Below are positions 6,395-12,776 of a DNA stretch of 12,776 nucleotides, piece by piece. This DNA comes from VRUE01 sp046733275 (GTDB taxonomy: Bacteria > Actinomycetota > Thermoleophilia > Solirubrobacterales > 70-9), in the NCBI GenBank assembly GCA_046733275.1, contig JBKPOW010000158.1, positions 1-12,776 on the forward strand. Reading direction: 5' to 3'. The notes under the pieces are model-generated. The model searched no databases. It worked only from the letters and a program-made list of their open reading frames with translations, and was not told where the DNA came from. Position numbers and translations under genes: made by a program. Each line of letters starts with the position of its first letter. The first letter of the stretch is position 1.

Positions 6395-8395
6395 ATGTTC
6401 GTCTCCAAGGCCGCCGTCGTCGGCGGCGGCACCATGGGCGGCGAGATCGCGCAGGCGATCGCCGCCTCCGATATCCCCGTCGTCGTCAAGGACATCGACC
6501 AGAAGTTCGTCGACGCGGCGGTGGAGAAAGCCCGCGCCGTCACCGAGGGCCAGCTCTCCCGCCTGGTGAAGAAGGAGAAGCTGACCCAGGAGCAGGCTGA
6601 CGCGCGCCTCGCCGAGACGATGGGGCTGATCACCGGCGCCACCGACTACGCCGAGTTCGGCGACGTCGACTTCGTCGTCGAGGCGGTGCCGGAGCGGATG
6701 GAGATCAAGCAGGCCGTCTTCCGCGAGCTCGATGCGGTCACCCCCGGGCACGCGATCCTCTCCTCCAACACCTCCTCGCTCTCAATCACCGAGATCGGCG
6801 AGGCGACCCTGCGACCCGACAAGGTCGTCGGCTTCCACTTCTTCTACCCGGCCTCGGTGATGCCGCTGGTCGAGGTGATCGCCAGCGACGACACCACCCA
6901 GGAGACCGCCACCGCCGCCTACAACTTCGCCCAGGCGATCAAGAAGCAGCCGATCGTCTGCGGCGAGGTGCCCGGCTTCGTCGTCAACCGCGTGCTGATG
7001 GCGACGATGGGGGAGATCTGGCGCGCCCAGGAGGAGCAGGGCCTCTCGCTGAAGGCGATCGACGAGGCGATCGCGGCCGCCAAGGCGGCGCCTATGGGGC
7101 CCTTCTTCCTCACCGACCTGCTCGGCCTCGACACGGTGCTGCACGTCGCCGAGCACCTGCACGAGTCCTACGGCGAGAGCTTCTACGTCCACAAGGGCCT
7201 GCAGGGGCTGGTCGCCGACGGCAAGCTCGGCGCCAAGAGCGGCGGCGAGGGCTTCTTCAAGGAGGGCGAGCAGAACGTCCCAGGGGACGCCGAGCCCGAC
7301 ACCGAGGAGCTGGTCGCGATGTTCACCGGCCGCGCCCTGATCGAGGCCTGCCAGTTGGTCGAGGAGGGCGTCTGCTCGGTGCGGGACATCGACCTCGGGA
7401 TGATGGCCGGCGCCGGGCTCGACCCGCGCAAAGGCCTCTTCCCGCCCTTCTGGAAAGCCGACCTGGAGGGGCTCGACACGATCCTCGAGCGGATCGAGCA
7501 GCTCGAGGAGAAGCACGGCGAGCGCTTCGCCCCGCCGGTGACGCTGAAGCGGCTGGTCGCCCAGGGCCGCTTCGGGCTCAAGTCGGGCCAGGGCTTCTAC
7601 CCCTACCCGCGGCCCGACGAGGGTGAGCAGGCCGAGACGGTGAAGCTGGAGACGCGCGGCGACGTCGCCATCGCCTGGCTCGCCAACGCGCCGATGAACG
7701 CGATCTCGCCCGACGTGATCCGCGACCTCGGCACGGTCTGGGAGCGGGTCAAGGCCGCCGACGGCGTCGGCGCGATGGTGATCGCCTCCTCGATCCCGGT
7801 CGTCTTCTCCGCCGGTGCCGACATCAAGGCCTTCACCCAGATGGACGAAGGGGCCGGCGAGGAGCTGATCCACACCGCGCACGCGCTGCTGCGCGAGCTC
7901 GGCAGCGAGAGCGTCGCCACGGTCGCCGCGGTCAACTCGATCGCCTTCGGCGGCGGCTGCGAGCTGGCGATGGCCTGCGACGTGCGGATCGCCGCCGAGG
8001 CGGCCGTCTTCGGCCAGCCGGAGATCAAGCTCGGCATCGTCCCCGGCTTCGGCGGCACGCAGCGGCTGCCGCGCCTGGTCGGCCCGAACAAGGCGCTGGA
8101 GATGAACCTGATCGGCGACGCGATCCTCGCCGGCGAGGCGCTCGAGTTCGGCCTCGCCAACCGGGTCGTCCCCGACCACGAGCTGTTCGAGACGGCGCTG
8201 ATGTGGGGCGGCAAGCTCGCCGCCCAGGCGCCGATCGCGCGCGGGCAGATCAAGGCCGCCTCCCACAAGGGCGACCTCGACGAGGGCATCGAGGCCGAGA
8301 AGCAGGCCTTCGCCACCGCCTTCGGCAGCGAGGACGCCAAGGAGGGCATCGCCGCCTTCCTCGGCAAGCGCACCCCCAAGTGGAGCGGCAGGTAG
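6395..8395 (+). CDS. Fused 3-hydroxyacyl-CoA dehydrogenase / enoyl-CoA hydratase, dehydrogenase half first
   Basis: This bifunctional enzyme (666 residues) hydrates enoyl-CoA and oxidises the resulting 3-hydroxyacyl-CoA with NAD+. Residues 1-185 form the NAD-binding domain with GGGTMG (10-15) and NTSSL (125-129). The catalytic pair is His148 in GFHFFYP and Glu160, 12 residues apart as in the family. Two tandem C-terminal dehydrogenase domains follow (about 190-290 and 300-405), each ending in a LVxxGxxGxKSG motif (272-283 and 387-398). The crotonase half (about 418-666) has the oxyanion-hole segment FSAGADIKAF (471-480) and both catalytic glutamates, Glu523 in GGGCEL and Glu543 in QPEIKLG, 20 apart as in rat crotonase. 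The order is opposite to E. coli FadB and like Bacillus FadN. The ATG at 6395 is chosen because the NAD-binding strand begins at once and GGAGG precedes it. First gene of a three-gene operon. Confidence 0.95.
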   Translation: MFVSKAAVVGGGTMGGEIAQAIAASDIPVVVKDIDQKFVDAAVEKARAVTEGQLSRLVKKEKLTQEQADARLAETMGLITGATDYAEFGDVDFVVEAVPERMEIKQAVFRELDAVTPGHAILSSNTSSLSITEIGEATLRPDKVVGFHFFYPASVMPLVEVIASDDTTQETATAAYNFAQAIKKQPIVCGEVPGFVVNRVLMATMGEIWRAQEEQGLSLKAIDEAIAAAKAAPMGPFFLTDLLGLDTVLHVAEHLHESYGESFYVHKGLQGLVADGKLGAKSGGEGFFKEGEQNVPGDAEPDTEELVAMFTGRALIEACQLVEEGVCSVRDIDLGMMAGAGLDPRKGLFPPFWKADLEGLDTILERIEQLEEKHGERFAPPVTLKRLVAQGRFGLKSGQGFYPYPRPDEGEQAETVKLETRGDVAIAWLANAPMNAISPDVIRDLGTVWERVKAADGVGAMVIASSIPVVFSAGADIKAFTQMDEGAGEELIHTAHALLRELGSESVATVAAVNSIAFGGGCELAMACDVRIAAEAAVFGQPEIKLGIVPGFGGTQRLPRLVGPNKALEMNLIGDAILAGEALEFGLANRVVPDHELFETALMWGGKLAAQAPIARGQIKAASHKGDLDEGIEAEKQAFATAFGSEDAKEGIAAFLGKRTPKWSGR

Positions 8396-8406
8396 GGACA
8401 GCCACA

Positions 8407-9150
8407 GTGAGCGCCGCCGAGCGGCTTGGGGAGCTGATCCGCGAGTCGGGCTGCACGGTGGCGCTGACCGGGGCGGGGGTCTCGGTGCCGTCCGGGATCC
8501 CCGACTTCCGCACGCCGGAGACGGGGCTGTGGGAGAACGTCGACCCGATGGAGGTCGCCCACATCGACGTCTTCGAGCGCGACCCGGAGCGCTTCTGGTC
8601 CTACTACCGGCCGCGCTTTCACTCGCTCGGCGACAAGCGGCCGAACGCGGCGCACCAGGCGCTGGCCGAGCTCGAGCGGCGCGGCCTGCTCGAGGGGGTG
8701 ATCACGCAGAACATCGACCGCCTGCACCGCGCCGCGGGGTCGCGGAACGTGGTCGAGGTGCACGGTTCGATCGCCACCTCGACCTGCCGCGAGTGCGATG
8801 CCTCCTACGGGCTGGAGGAGGTCGATGCGCTCTTCGACGGTGAGGGGGCCGCAAGGTGCGGCTCCTGCGGCGGGCCGGTGAAGCCCGACGTCGTCCTCTT
8901 CGGCGAGCTGCTGCCCGAGGCGGCTATGCGCCAGGCGCATGAGCTGGCGGCACGGGCCGACCTGATGCTCTGCGTCGGCAGCTCGCTGGTCGTCCATCCC
9001 GTTGCAGGCCTGCCGGAAGTCACCAAGGCCTGCGGCGGACAACTGGCGATCCTGACCAAGGGCGCGACCCCCTACGACGGCGACGCCGCGCTCAAGCTCG
9101 ACGGCGAGGTCGACGAGGAGCTGGGCGCCGTCCTCGCGGCGCTCTCCTAG
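8407..9150 (+). CDS. Sir2-family NAD-dependent protein deacylase (sirtuin)
   Basis: Sirtuins remove acetyl or longer acyl groups from lysines using NAD+, yielding nicotinamide and O-acyl-ADP-ribose. The 247-residue protein shows GAGVSVPSGIPDFR (22-35), TQNIDRLH (100-107), the catalytic His119 in VEVHGS, a structural zinc site Cys127/Cys130/Cys151/Cys154 and GSSL (191-194). Overall it resembles the short single-domain bacterial type such as Thermotoga maritima Sir2. The Tyr of the CobB/SIRT5 YxxR motif appears to be Ser by ungapped comparison, so a dedicated desuccinylase role is less likely. The usual Asn of the (V/I)NLG segment is Thr217 in LTKG. The start is GTG at 8407, 11 bases after the upstream stop, with a weak AGGTAGGGA site overlapping that stop. 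Earlier in-frame codons lie inside the upstream gene. Likely co-transcribed. Confidence 0.95.
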   Translation: MSAAERLGELIRESGCTVALTGAGVSVPSGIPDFRTPETGLWENVDPMEVAHIDVFERDPERFWSYYRPRFHSLGDKRPNAAHQALAELERRGLLEGVITQNIDRLHRAAGSRNVVEVHGSIATSTCRECDASYGLEEVDALFDGEGAARCGSCGGPVKPDVVLFGELLPEAAMRQAHELAARADLMLCVGSSLVVHPVAGLPEVTKACGGQLAILTKGATPYDGDAALKLDGEVDEELGAVLAALS

Positions 9151-9152
9151 CG

Positions 9153-9827
9153 ATGGCCGAGCTCGGCAACGGGGTGCCGGCAGCCCCGGCCGCGGTCGTC
9201 TTCGACAACGACGGCCTCTTGCTCGACACCGAGTCGGTCTGGACGCGGGCCGAGCGCGACCTCTTCGAGCGCCGCGGGCTCGAGTTCACCCCTGCCGACA
9301 AGCGCGAGCTGGTCGGCACCTCGGCCGCGATCGCCGGCGCCATCCTCGAGCGGCGCCTGGAGGAGCCCGGGCGAGCCGCCGCCCTGATCGAGGAGCTGAA
9401 CGAGCTGGTCGTCGCCGAGCTGGAGCACGGGGTGGAGGCGATGGTCGGCGCGCGCGAGCTGCTGCACTCGCTCAAGCAGCGGGGCACGCCGCTGGGGCTC
9501 GTCTCCAACTCGCCGCTCGTCTTCGTCCAGCGCTCGCTGGAGATCGTCGGCTTCGACGACCGCTTCGATGTCATCCTCAGCGCCCACGAAGTGGCCGCGC
9601 CGAAGCCCTCGCCGGAGCCCTACCTCGAGGCCTGCCGACGGCTCGGGGTCGAGCCGGGGCCGGACGTGGTCGCTCTGGAGGATTCGCCCACCGGCGTCGC
9701 CGCCGCCCGCGCCGCCGGCCTGACCGTGATCGGCATCCCCTCGATCGAGGACCTCGCCCTCGAGGAGGCCCACCACATCGCCGAGTCGTTGCTGGACGAT
9801 GTCGTCAGTCGCCGTTTGGCTCTATGA
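9153..9827 (+). CDS. HAD-superfamily hydrolase, beta-phosphoglucomutase-like subgroup
   Basis: This 224-residue phosphatase or phosphomutase acts through an aspartyl-phosphate. Motif I is FDNDG (17-21), with nucleophile Asp18 and acid/base Asp20. Motif II is VSNS (117-120). Motif III is Lys151 in APKPSPEPY. Motif IV is Glu176-Asp177 in ALEDSPTG, which holds Mg2+. The helical cap between motifs I and II and the DNDGLLLDTE opening place it with the beta-phosphoglucomutase/phosphoglycolate phosphatase group (subfamily I cap). Substrate cannot be deduced. The ATG at 9153 is two bases after the sirtuin stop and has no Shine-Dalgarno site, which suggests translational coupling. It is the last gene of the operon and is followed at once by the nested inverted repeat. 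Confidence 0.93.
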   Translation: MAELGNGVPAAPAAVVFDNDGLLLDTESVWTRAERDLFERRGLEFTPADKRELVGTSAAIAGAILERRLEEPGRAAALIEELNELVVAELEHGVEAMVGARELLHSLKQRGTPLGLVSNSPLVFVQRSLEIVGFDDRFDVILSAHEVAAPKPSPEPYLEACRRLGVEPGPDVVALEDSPTGVAAARAAGLTVIGIPSIEDLALEEAHHIAESLLDDVVSRRLAL

Positions 9828-9828
9828 G

Positions 9829-9927
9829 GGGGCTGCCACGGGGACACCCCCGCCCCGACAAACGGCGGTCTAATTAGACCGCCGTTTTGAGTATCCGCCG
9901 GTTCGGGGGTGTCCCCGTGTCAGCCCC
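9829..9927. repeat. Nested inverted-repeat element between convergent genes
   Basis: The outer arms, 9829-9852 and 9904-9927, are reverse complements over 24 positions with a single mismatch (position 9836). They flank a 51-base centre that contains a 28-bp perfect palindrome. Each outer arm can also fold alone (GGGG/CCCC around three bases). The left arm begins two bases after the stop of the HAD gene, and the right arm contains the stop codon (9920-9922) of the gene on the other strand. No target-site duplication is evident. It may be a REP- or MITE-like element, or only an elaborate terminator. Confidence 0.8.
9860..9888. terminator. Bidirectional intrinsic terminator, 28-bp perfect palindrome
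   Basis: The 14-base arms 9860-9873 and 9874-9887 are perfectly complementary. The centre is AATT, and GGCGGTCT/AGACCGCC supplies the GC-rich stem. TTTT (9885-9888) ends the + strand side and AAA (9860-9862) gives a T-run on the - strand, so both converging transcripts could stop here. This is the clearest intrinsic terminator in the window. Confidence 0.85.
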
Positions 9928-10783
9928 TTAGTACCCGGCGGCGGCGGAGGACGCGCTCGCAGATCGCTAGGAGGTCCGAGACGTTGCGCTCGTCGTCGAT
10001 CGGGAGGTCTCCTTGTAGCGCTGCGTTTGCTGCATTTCCTGCCTCGTTCCGGCGGGCCTGTAGCTGTTCCATGTCCTTCTCGTGATCGGGGTCGGCGAGC
10101 GCACCAGCCAGCTCGACCAACATTGCCTCCAGACCGATGCGCAGCTGCAGCGCCGCCTCGCGGCGGCGGCCGGCGTCGAGGTCGGCGCGGGCGCGGAGGA
10201 TCAGGGTCTCGCAGGCGTCGGGCCGCTCGCGGCCGCCGAGGATCGCTGCGACCCGCTCCTGCGGGCGCAATGCCTCCTCGCGTCGCCGCCGGCCGCCGCC
10301 GCCGCGGACATCGACCTCGTGCGCAAGGGTGAAGCGCCCGGCGGCGAGTTCCTTGCCGCTGCCGTGTCCGATCCGCACGGTCGCCGCCCGCTCCGCGCTC
10401 AGCTCCGCGCCTAGCGGGTCGGCGCCGGCGACGGCCTGCGCGTGCAGCGCCCGGTTGAAGAGGGCGATCGCCTCATCGATCGCGGCGTCGACCGCGTCTT
10501 CGGAGGCGATCGCGCCGGCGAGCCACTCGGCGGCTCCGGCTTCCGCCTCGAAGGGCTCCTGCGCCCGGATCGCGGTCACGCGCGTGAGCGGCACTGGCGG
10601 GGGATCGGCCGACTGCTCCACCTCCTTCGCGCGGCGACGCCGCCGGCGAGGGGGCGGCGGGGCGCCGATCGTCTCGACGACGAGGACGCGCTCGCCGTCG
10701 GCCTCGCGCGCCAGATAGCGGCCGTCGGCCAGCTCGACAGCGCCGGGGAACTCGAACTGGACGAATCCGAAGTGCTGGGTCAG
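9920..10783 (-). CDS. Unrecognised 287-residue protein, probable CTG start
   Basis: I do not recognise a named family. A GTG at 10619-10621 is the first standard start codon in frame, but coding-like sequence continues upstream: FGFVQFEFPGAVELADGRYL and VLVVETIGAP form a compact N-terminal domain (residues 5-41). The only plausible start before it is CTG at 10781-10783, with TAGAGGAG 11 bases upstream and 28 bases after the wall-protein stop. Then come a Pro4-Arg6 linker (about 42-51), a segment with VRIGHGSGKELAAGRF (136-150), an Arg-rich loop (160-170) and a charged, Leu/Ala-rich helical C-terminus (about 175-287) ending in Arg residues. No signal peptide or membrane segment is visible, and no catalytic motif is evident. 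It is probably co-transcribed with the upstream wall protein. Its stop codon lies inside the nested repeat. Confidence 0.72.
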   Translation of the reverse strand: MTQHFGFVQFEFPGAVELADGRYLAREADGERVLVVETIGAPPPPRRRRRRAKEVEQSADPPPVPLTRVTAIRAQEPFEAEAGAAEWLAGAIASEDAVDAAIDEAIALFNRALHAQAVAGADPLGAELSAERAATVRIGHGSGKELAAGRFTLAHEVDVRGGGGRRRREEALRPQERVAAILGGRERPDACETLILRARADLDAGRRREAALQLRIGLEAMLVELAGALADPDHEKDMEQLQARRNEAGNAANAALQGDLPIDDERNVSDLLAICERVLRRRRVLRG

Positions 10784-10794
10784 GGGACCCGATT

Positions 10795-10802
10795 CTCCTC
10801 TA
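10795..10802 (-). promoter_or_regulatory. Ribosome binding site that supports the CTG start
   Basis: On the - strand TAGAGGAG (10802 to 10795) lies in the short gap after the wall-protein stop (10812-10814). It is 11 bases before CTG at 10783-10781, a little longer than ideal. No ATG, GTG or TTG occurs in frame between this site and the GTG at 10621, more than 170 bases away. Confidence 0.55.
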
Positions 10803-10811
10803 TCGAGGCGC

Positions 10812-12776
10812 TCAGTTTCCGCCGCGGTTGCCGCCGCGGCGGTCCTCGCTCTCGACCGGCAGCGAGTACCTCGACGGCGTGGTCGGCACGTCGGGGTTTT
10901 CGATCTGCTCGAGGCGGTCGGTGAGGCGGGTCCACTGGTCGGGCTCGAGCAGCTGCACGAAGCGCGCCTGCGGGCCGCCGACCGGGCTGTAGCCGATGTG
11001 GACGTGGTCCGCGTGGTCGCTCATGGCGAAGCTCGGCCCGCCGAGCTCCTGCAGCGAGATCAGCTCGTCGGGCACCATCGTCCCCTGCAGGCGCAGCACG
11101 GTGCGCAGCAGGTCTTCGCTGATCGAGCCGGGGCCCTGGTGGCCGAGCACCGGCACGCCGTTGATCAGGGCGATGTCGGCAGCCCCGCCGTAGGAGTGAT
11201 TGGAGATGTTGCCGCTGGTGGTAATGCTGCCGTGGCGGCCGCAGAGCAGCGAGGTGATCGTCAGGCGGAAGCCCTGGCTGGAGAGGTAGGCGAGCGCGGC
11301 GAGCAACCGGCGGTCGATCTGGCCGGCGCGGATTTCGAGCCGGTCGCAGTCGGAGACTTCGATCCGCTCGTCGGCGAGCACGCGCCGGGCCAGCATCGTC
11401 TCGGGCAGGAGCAGCACGCCGGCGCCGCTGAGCTTCGCGGTCAGCGGGTTCTTCCCCTTCGCCCGGTAGATCGCCGTCGCCTCGAGCAGCTTCCAGCCAT
11501 CGAGGATCGGCTTCGGATCGATCCGCGGCGCCCCTTTGCCGGCCGGGCGGATGGCGAAGTTGATGTGCGGGTCGACGCCGCCCTCGCCGGCGCCGATCCG
11601 CGCCAGCACGGTCCCGGCTATAACCCTCGACCCGACCCTGATGGTCCCGTCGGCGCCGGTCGCGGCGGCGAGATCGACCCGGGCGCTCGCCCGCTCGCGC
11701 TCCTTCTCGTTGACCCGGCTCGGCAGCGCGTGCAGGCGGGGGCGGATGTTCTCGCTGTCGACCGGGATCCGCCGCTCCCGCCCGGTCGGCATCACCACCT
11801 TGCGCTGGTTGCGCACGAGCTTGCCCAGCTTGGCGTAGAGATAGCGGTTGCCGTAGGGGTCGCGCAGGACGACGAATCGCCCGAGCCGCTTCGAGTTGCC
11901 CCTCTTGACGATCACGCCGTCGTTGACCGCGACCACCGGCGCGCCCTCGCGGGCGAAGATGTTGATCCCGCGCCTGGTGGGCGAGGAAGAGATCACCTCG
12001 GCGGCGTTGCCGTACTCGGCCTGTTCCTGCGGCGTCGCCCGGCTCAGCGTCTCGCGGGCGGAGATGTCGTCGGCGTAGCGAGCGTCGGCGGCGACGGGGA
12101 AGTGGGCGCCTTCGGTCAGCCCCGTCAGCGAGCCGACCAGGTCGCTCGGCAGCTTGCCATAAGCGCGTGCGTAGAGGAGCACCTCCTGCACGTACCAGTC
12201 GGCGTGGTTGTAGGCGAAGATCGCGTCGTAGAGGTTCTCGGTGCCGCCCGCCACCTCGAGGTAGTGGGCGGCGGCGCAGATCGCGTCGACCGGGTTGTAG
12301 GGGTCTTTGCGCCCGTCGCCGTTGGCGTCGAGCCCGTACGCCTCCCAGGAGGAGGGCATGAACTGCATCCAGCCGAGCGCGCCGGCGCTGGAGACGTTGA
12401 GGTTGGTGCCGAAGGCGGTCTCGATCTTGTTGATCGAGGCGAGGATCTCCCAGGGGATGCCGTACTCCGTGCCGCAGGCTTGGTAGATCGGCAGCAGGAA
12501 TGGCGGGATCTCGAACGAGTCGATGACGAAGTTAGGCACCCCGATCGGCGCCGGGCCGAAGGGGGCGAAGGTCATTGACGGGTTGGAACCGGTCGGCGCG
12601 CCGCCGTTGCCGAACTGCAGGCCCCCGCTGGGGCCCTGGTCCTGCGGCTGGTCGCCGGCGGTCGCCGGCGGGGCGGTGACGCCGCCGCTGTTCGCGCCGC
12701 CGTCGAGGCCCAGGTTGCGTTGCACGCCGCCGACGCCGGCCGACTCGGCTTCCGTAGCGTCGAGCCCGGCGCCGCT
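10812..12776 (-). CDS. Multidomain cell-wall protein: lytic transglycosylase, degenerate M23/LytM and M15-like metallopeptidase domains; N-terminus outside window
   Basis: The frame stays open to the window edge, so the signal peptide and start lie beyond 12776. At least 654 residues are visible. Numbering from the internal GTG at 12725, a Gly/Pro/Gln-rich stretch (1-65) precedes a lytic transglycosylase domain (about 72-195) with catalytic Glu102 in NKIETAFG, GALGWMQFMPSSW (115-127), an EF-hand-like DANGDGRKD (133-141) and AYNHADWYV (171-179). An M23/LytM-like fold follows (about 245-410), but the zinc ligands appear lost: HxGxD reads RRGIN (251-255), YAHL reads YAKL (297-300) and HxH reads HIN (387-389). 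The last domain (about 440-585) has SNHSYGGAADI with His510 and Asp517, and HADHVHIGY with His574/His576, the metal pattern of D-Ala-D-Ala peptidases. It should act on peptidoglycan outside the membrane. Confidence 0.88.
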   Translation of the reverse strand, partial: SGAGLDATEAESAGVGGVQRNLGLDGGANSGGVTAPPATAGDQPQDQGPSGGLQFGNGGAPTGSNPSMTFAPFGPAPIGVPNFVIDSFEIPPFLLPIYQACGTEYGIPWEILASINKIETAFGTNLNVSSAGALGWMQFMPSSWEAYGLDANGDGRKDPYNPVDAICAAAHYLEVAGGTENLYDAIFAYNHADWYVQEVLLYARAYGKLPSDLVGSLTGLTEGAHFPVAADARYADDISARETLSRATPQEQAEYGNAAEVISSSPTRRGINIFAREGAPVVAVNDGVIVKRGNSKRLGRFVVLRDPYGNRYLYAKLGKLVRNQRKVVMPTGRERRIPVDSENIRPRLHALPSRVNEKERERASARVDLAAATGADGTIRVGSRVIAGTVLARIGAGEGGVDPHINFAIRPAGKGAPRIDPKPILDGWKLLEATAIYRAKGKNPLTAKLSGAGVLLLPETMLARRVLADERIEVSDCDRLEIRAGQIDRRLLAALAYLSSQGFRLTITSLLCGRHGSITTSGNISNHSYGGAADIALINGVPVLGHQGPGSISEDLLRTVLRLQGTMVPDELISLQELGGPSFAMSDHADHVHIGYSPVGGPQARFVQLLEPDQWTRLTDRLEQIENPDVPTTPSRYSLPVESEDRRGGNRGGN

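Noticed and set aside
8203..8406. In-frame upstream extension of the sirtuin
   Set aside because: It overlaps the end of the fused enzyme gene and encodes Arg/Gly-rich sequence with no homology to sirtuin N-termini. The GTG at 8407 gives the normal length.
9829..9927. The nested repeat as a complete mobile element
   Set aside because: There is no transposase frame inside and no clear target-site duplication at its edges, so I call it a repeat and not a proven mobile element.
10331..10380. GHGSGK in the unknown protein as a Walker A nucleotide-binding loop
   Set aside because: Walker A needs GxxxxGK followed by Ser or Thr. Here the first Gly is Ile, and Glu follows the Lys.
1..12776. CRISPR array, tRNA or rRNA, prophage, toxin-antitoxin or defence genes
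   Set aside because: I found no spaced direct repeats, cloverleaf or rRNA-like sequence, and no phage, restriction or toxin motifs. All large frames with real motifs are accounted for by metabolic, RNA-modification and cell-wall genes.

Overview
This is a GC-rich stretch (about 70% by eye) with tightly packed genes, a GTG start, TANNNT -10 boxes a few bases before start codons, and a type III glutamine synthetase. These point to a high-GC actinobacterium. A deep-branching lineage such as Thermoleophilia (Solirubrobacterales-like) is my best guess from general family style, and no marker in the window proves it.

Layout. On the + strand, 1-873 is the C-terminal part of a flavin monoamine oxidase. 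It is followed by a small DUF4234-type membrane protein (912-1427), rlmN (1460-2440) and a soluble cytochrome P450 (2527-3978). The P450 converges on a type III glutamine synthetase on the - strand (4047-6191), and a long perfect hairpin lies between them. A divergent control region of about 200 bp (6192-6394) holds a 16-bp palindrome. It separates the glutamine synthetase from a + strand operon of three tightly spaced genes: a fused 3-hydroxyacyl-CoA dehydrogenase/enoyl-CoA hydratase with the dehydrogenase half first (6395-8395), a Sir2-type NAD-dependent deacylase (8407-9150) and a HAD-family phosphatase (9153-9827). That operon converges, through a nested inverted-repeat element with an intrinsic terminator at its core (9829-9927), on a - strand pair. 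The pair is a large secreted-type cell-wall protein whose N-terminus lies outside the window (10812 to beyond 12776) and an unrecognised 287-residue protein (9920-10783) that appears to start at CTG.

How the parts work together. The fused enzyme catalyses two consecutive beta-oxidation steps and makes NADH. The sirtuin beside it consumes NAD+ and could remove acyl marks left by acyl-CoAs, so this operon is a plausible metabolism/deacylation unit. The glutamine synthetase, transcribed divergently, shares the control region. The wall protein joins a lytic transglycosylase domain, an M23/LytM-like domain that has lost all its zinc ligands, and a C-terminal metallopeptidase-like domain that keeps an H-x6-D and H-x-H pattern. 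It is probably co-transcribed with the unknown gene.

I found no CRISPR array, transposase, prophage gene, tRNA or rRNA, and no clear defence system. Most of the window is ordinary chromosomal content. The best leads are the nested repeat, the wall protein with its unknown partner, and the palindrome between glutamine synthetase and the beta-oxidation operon.
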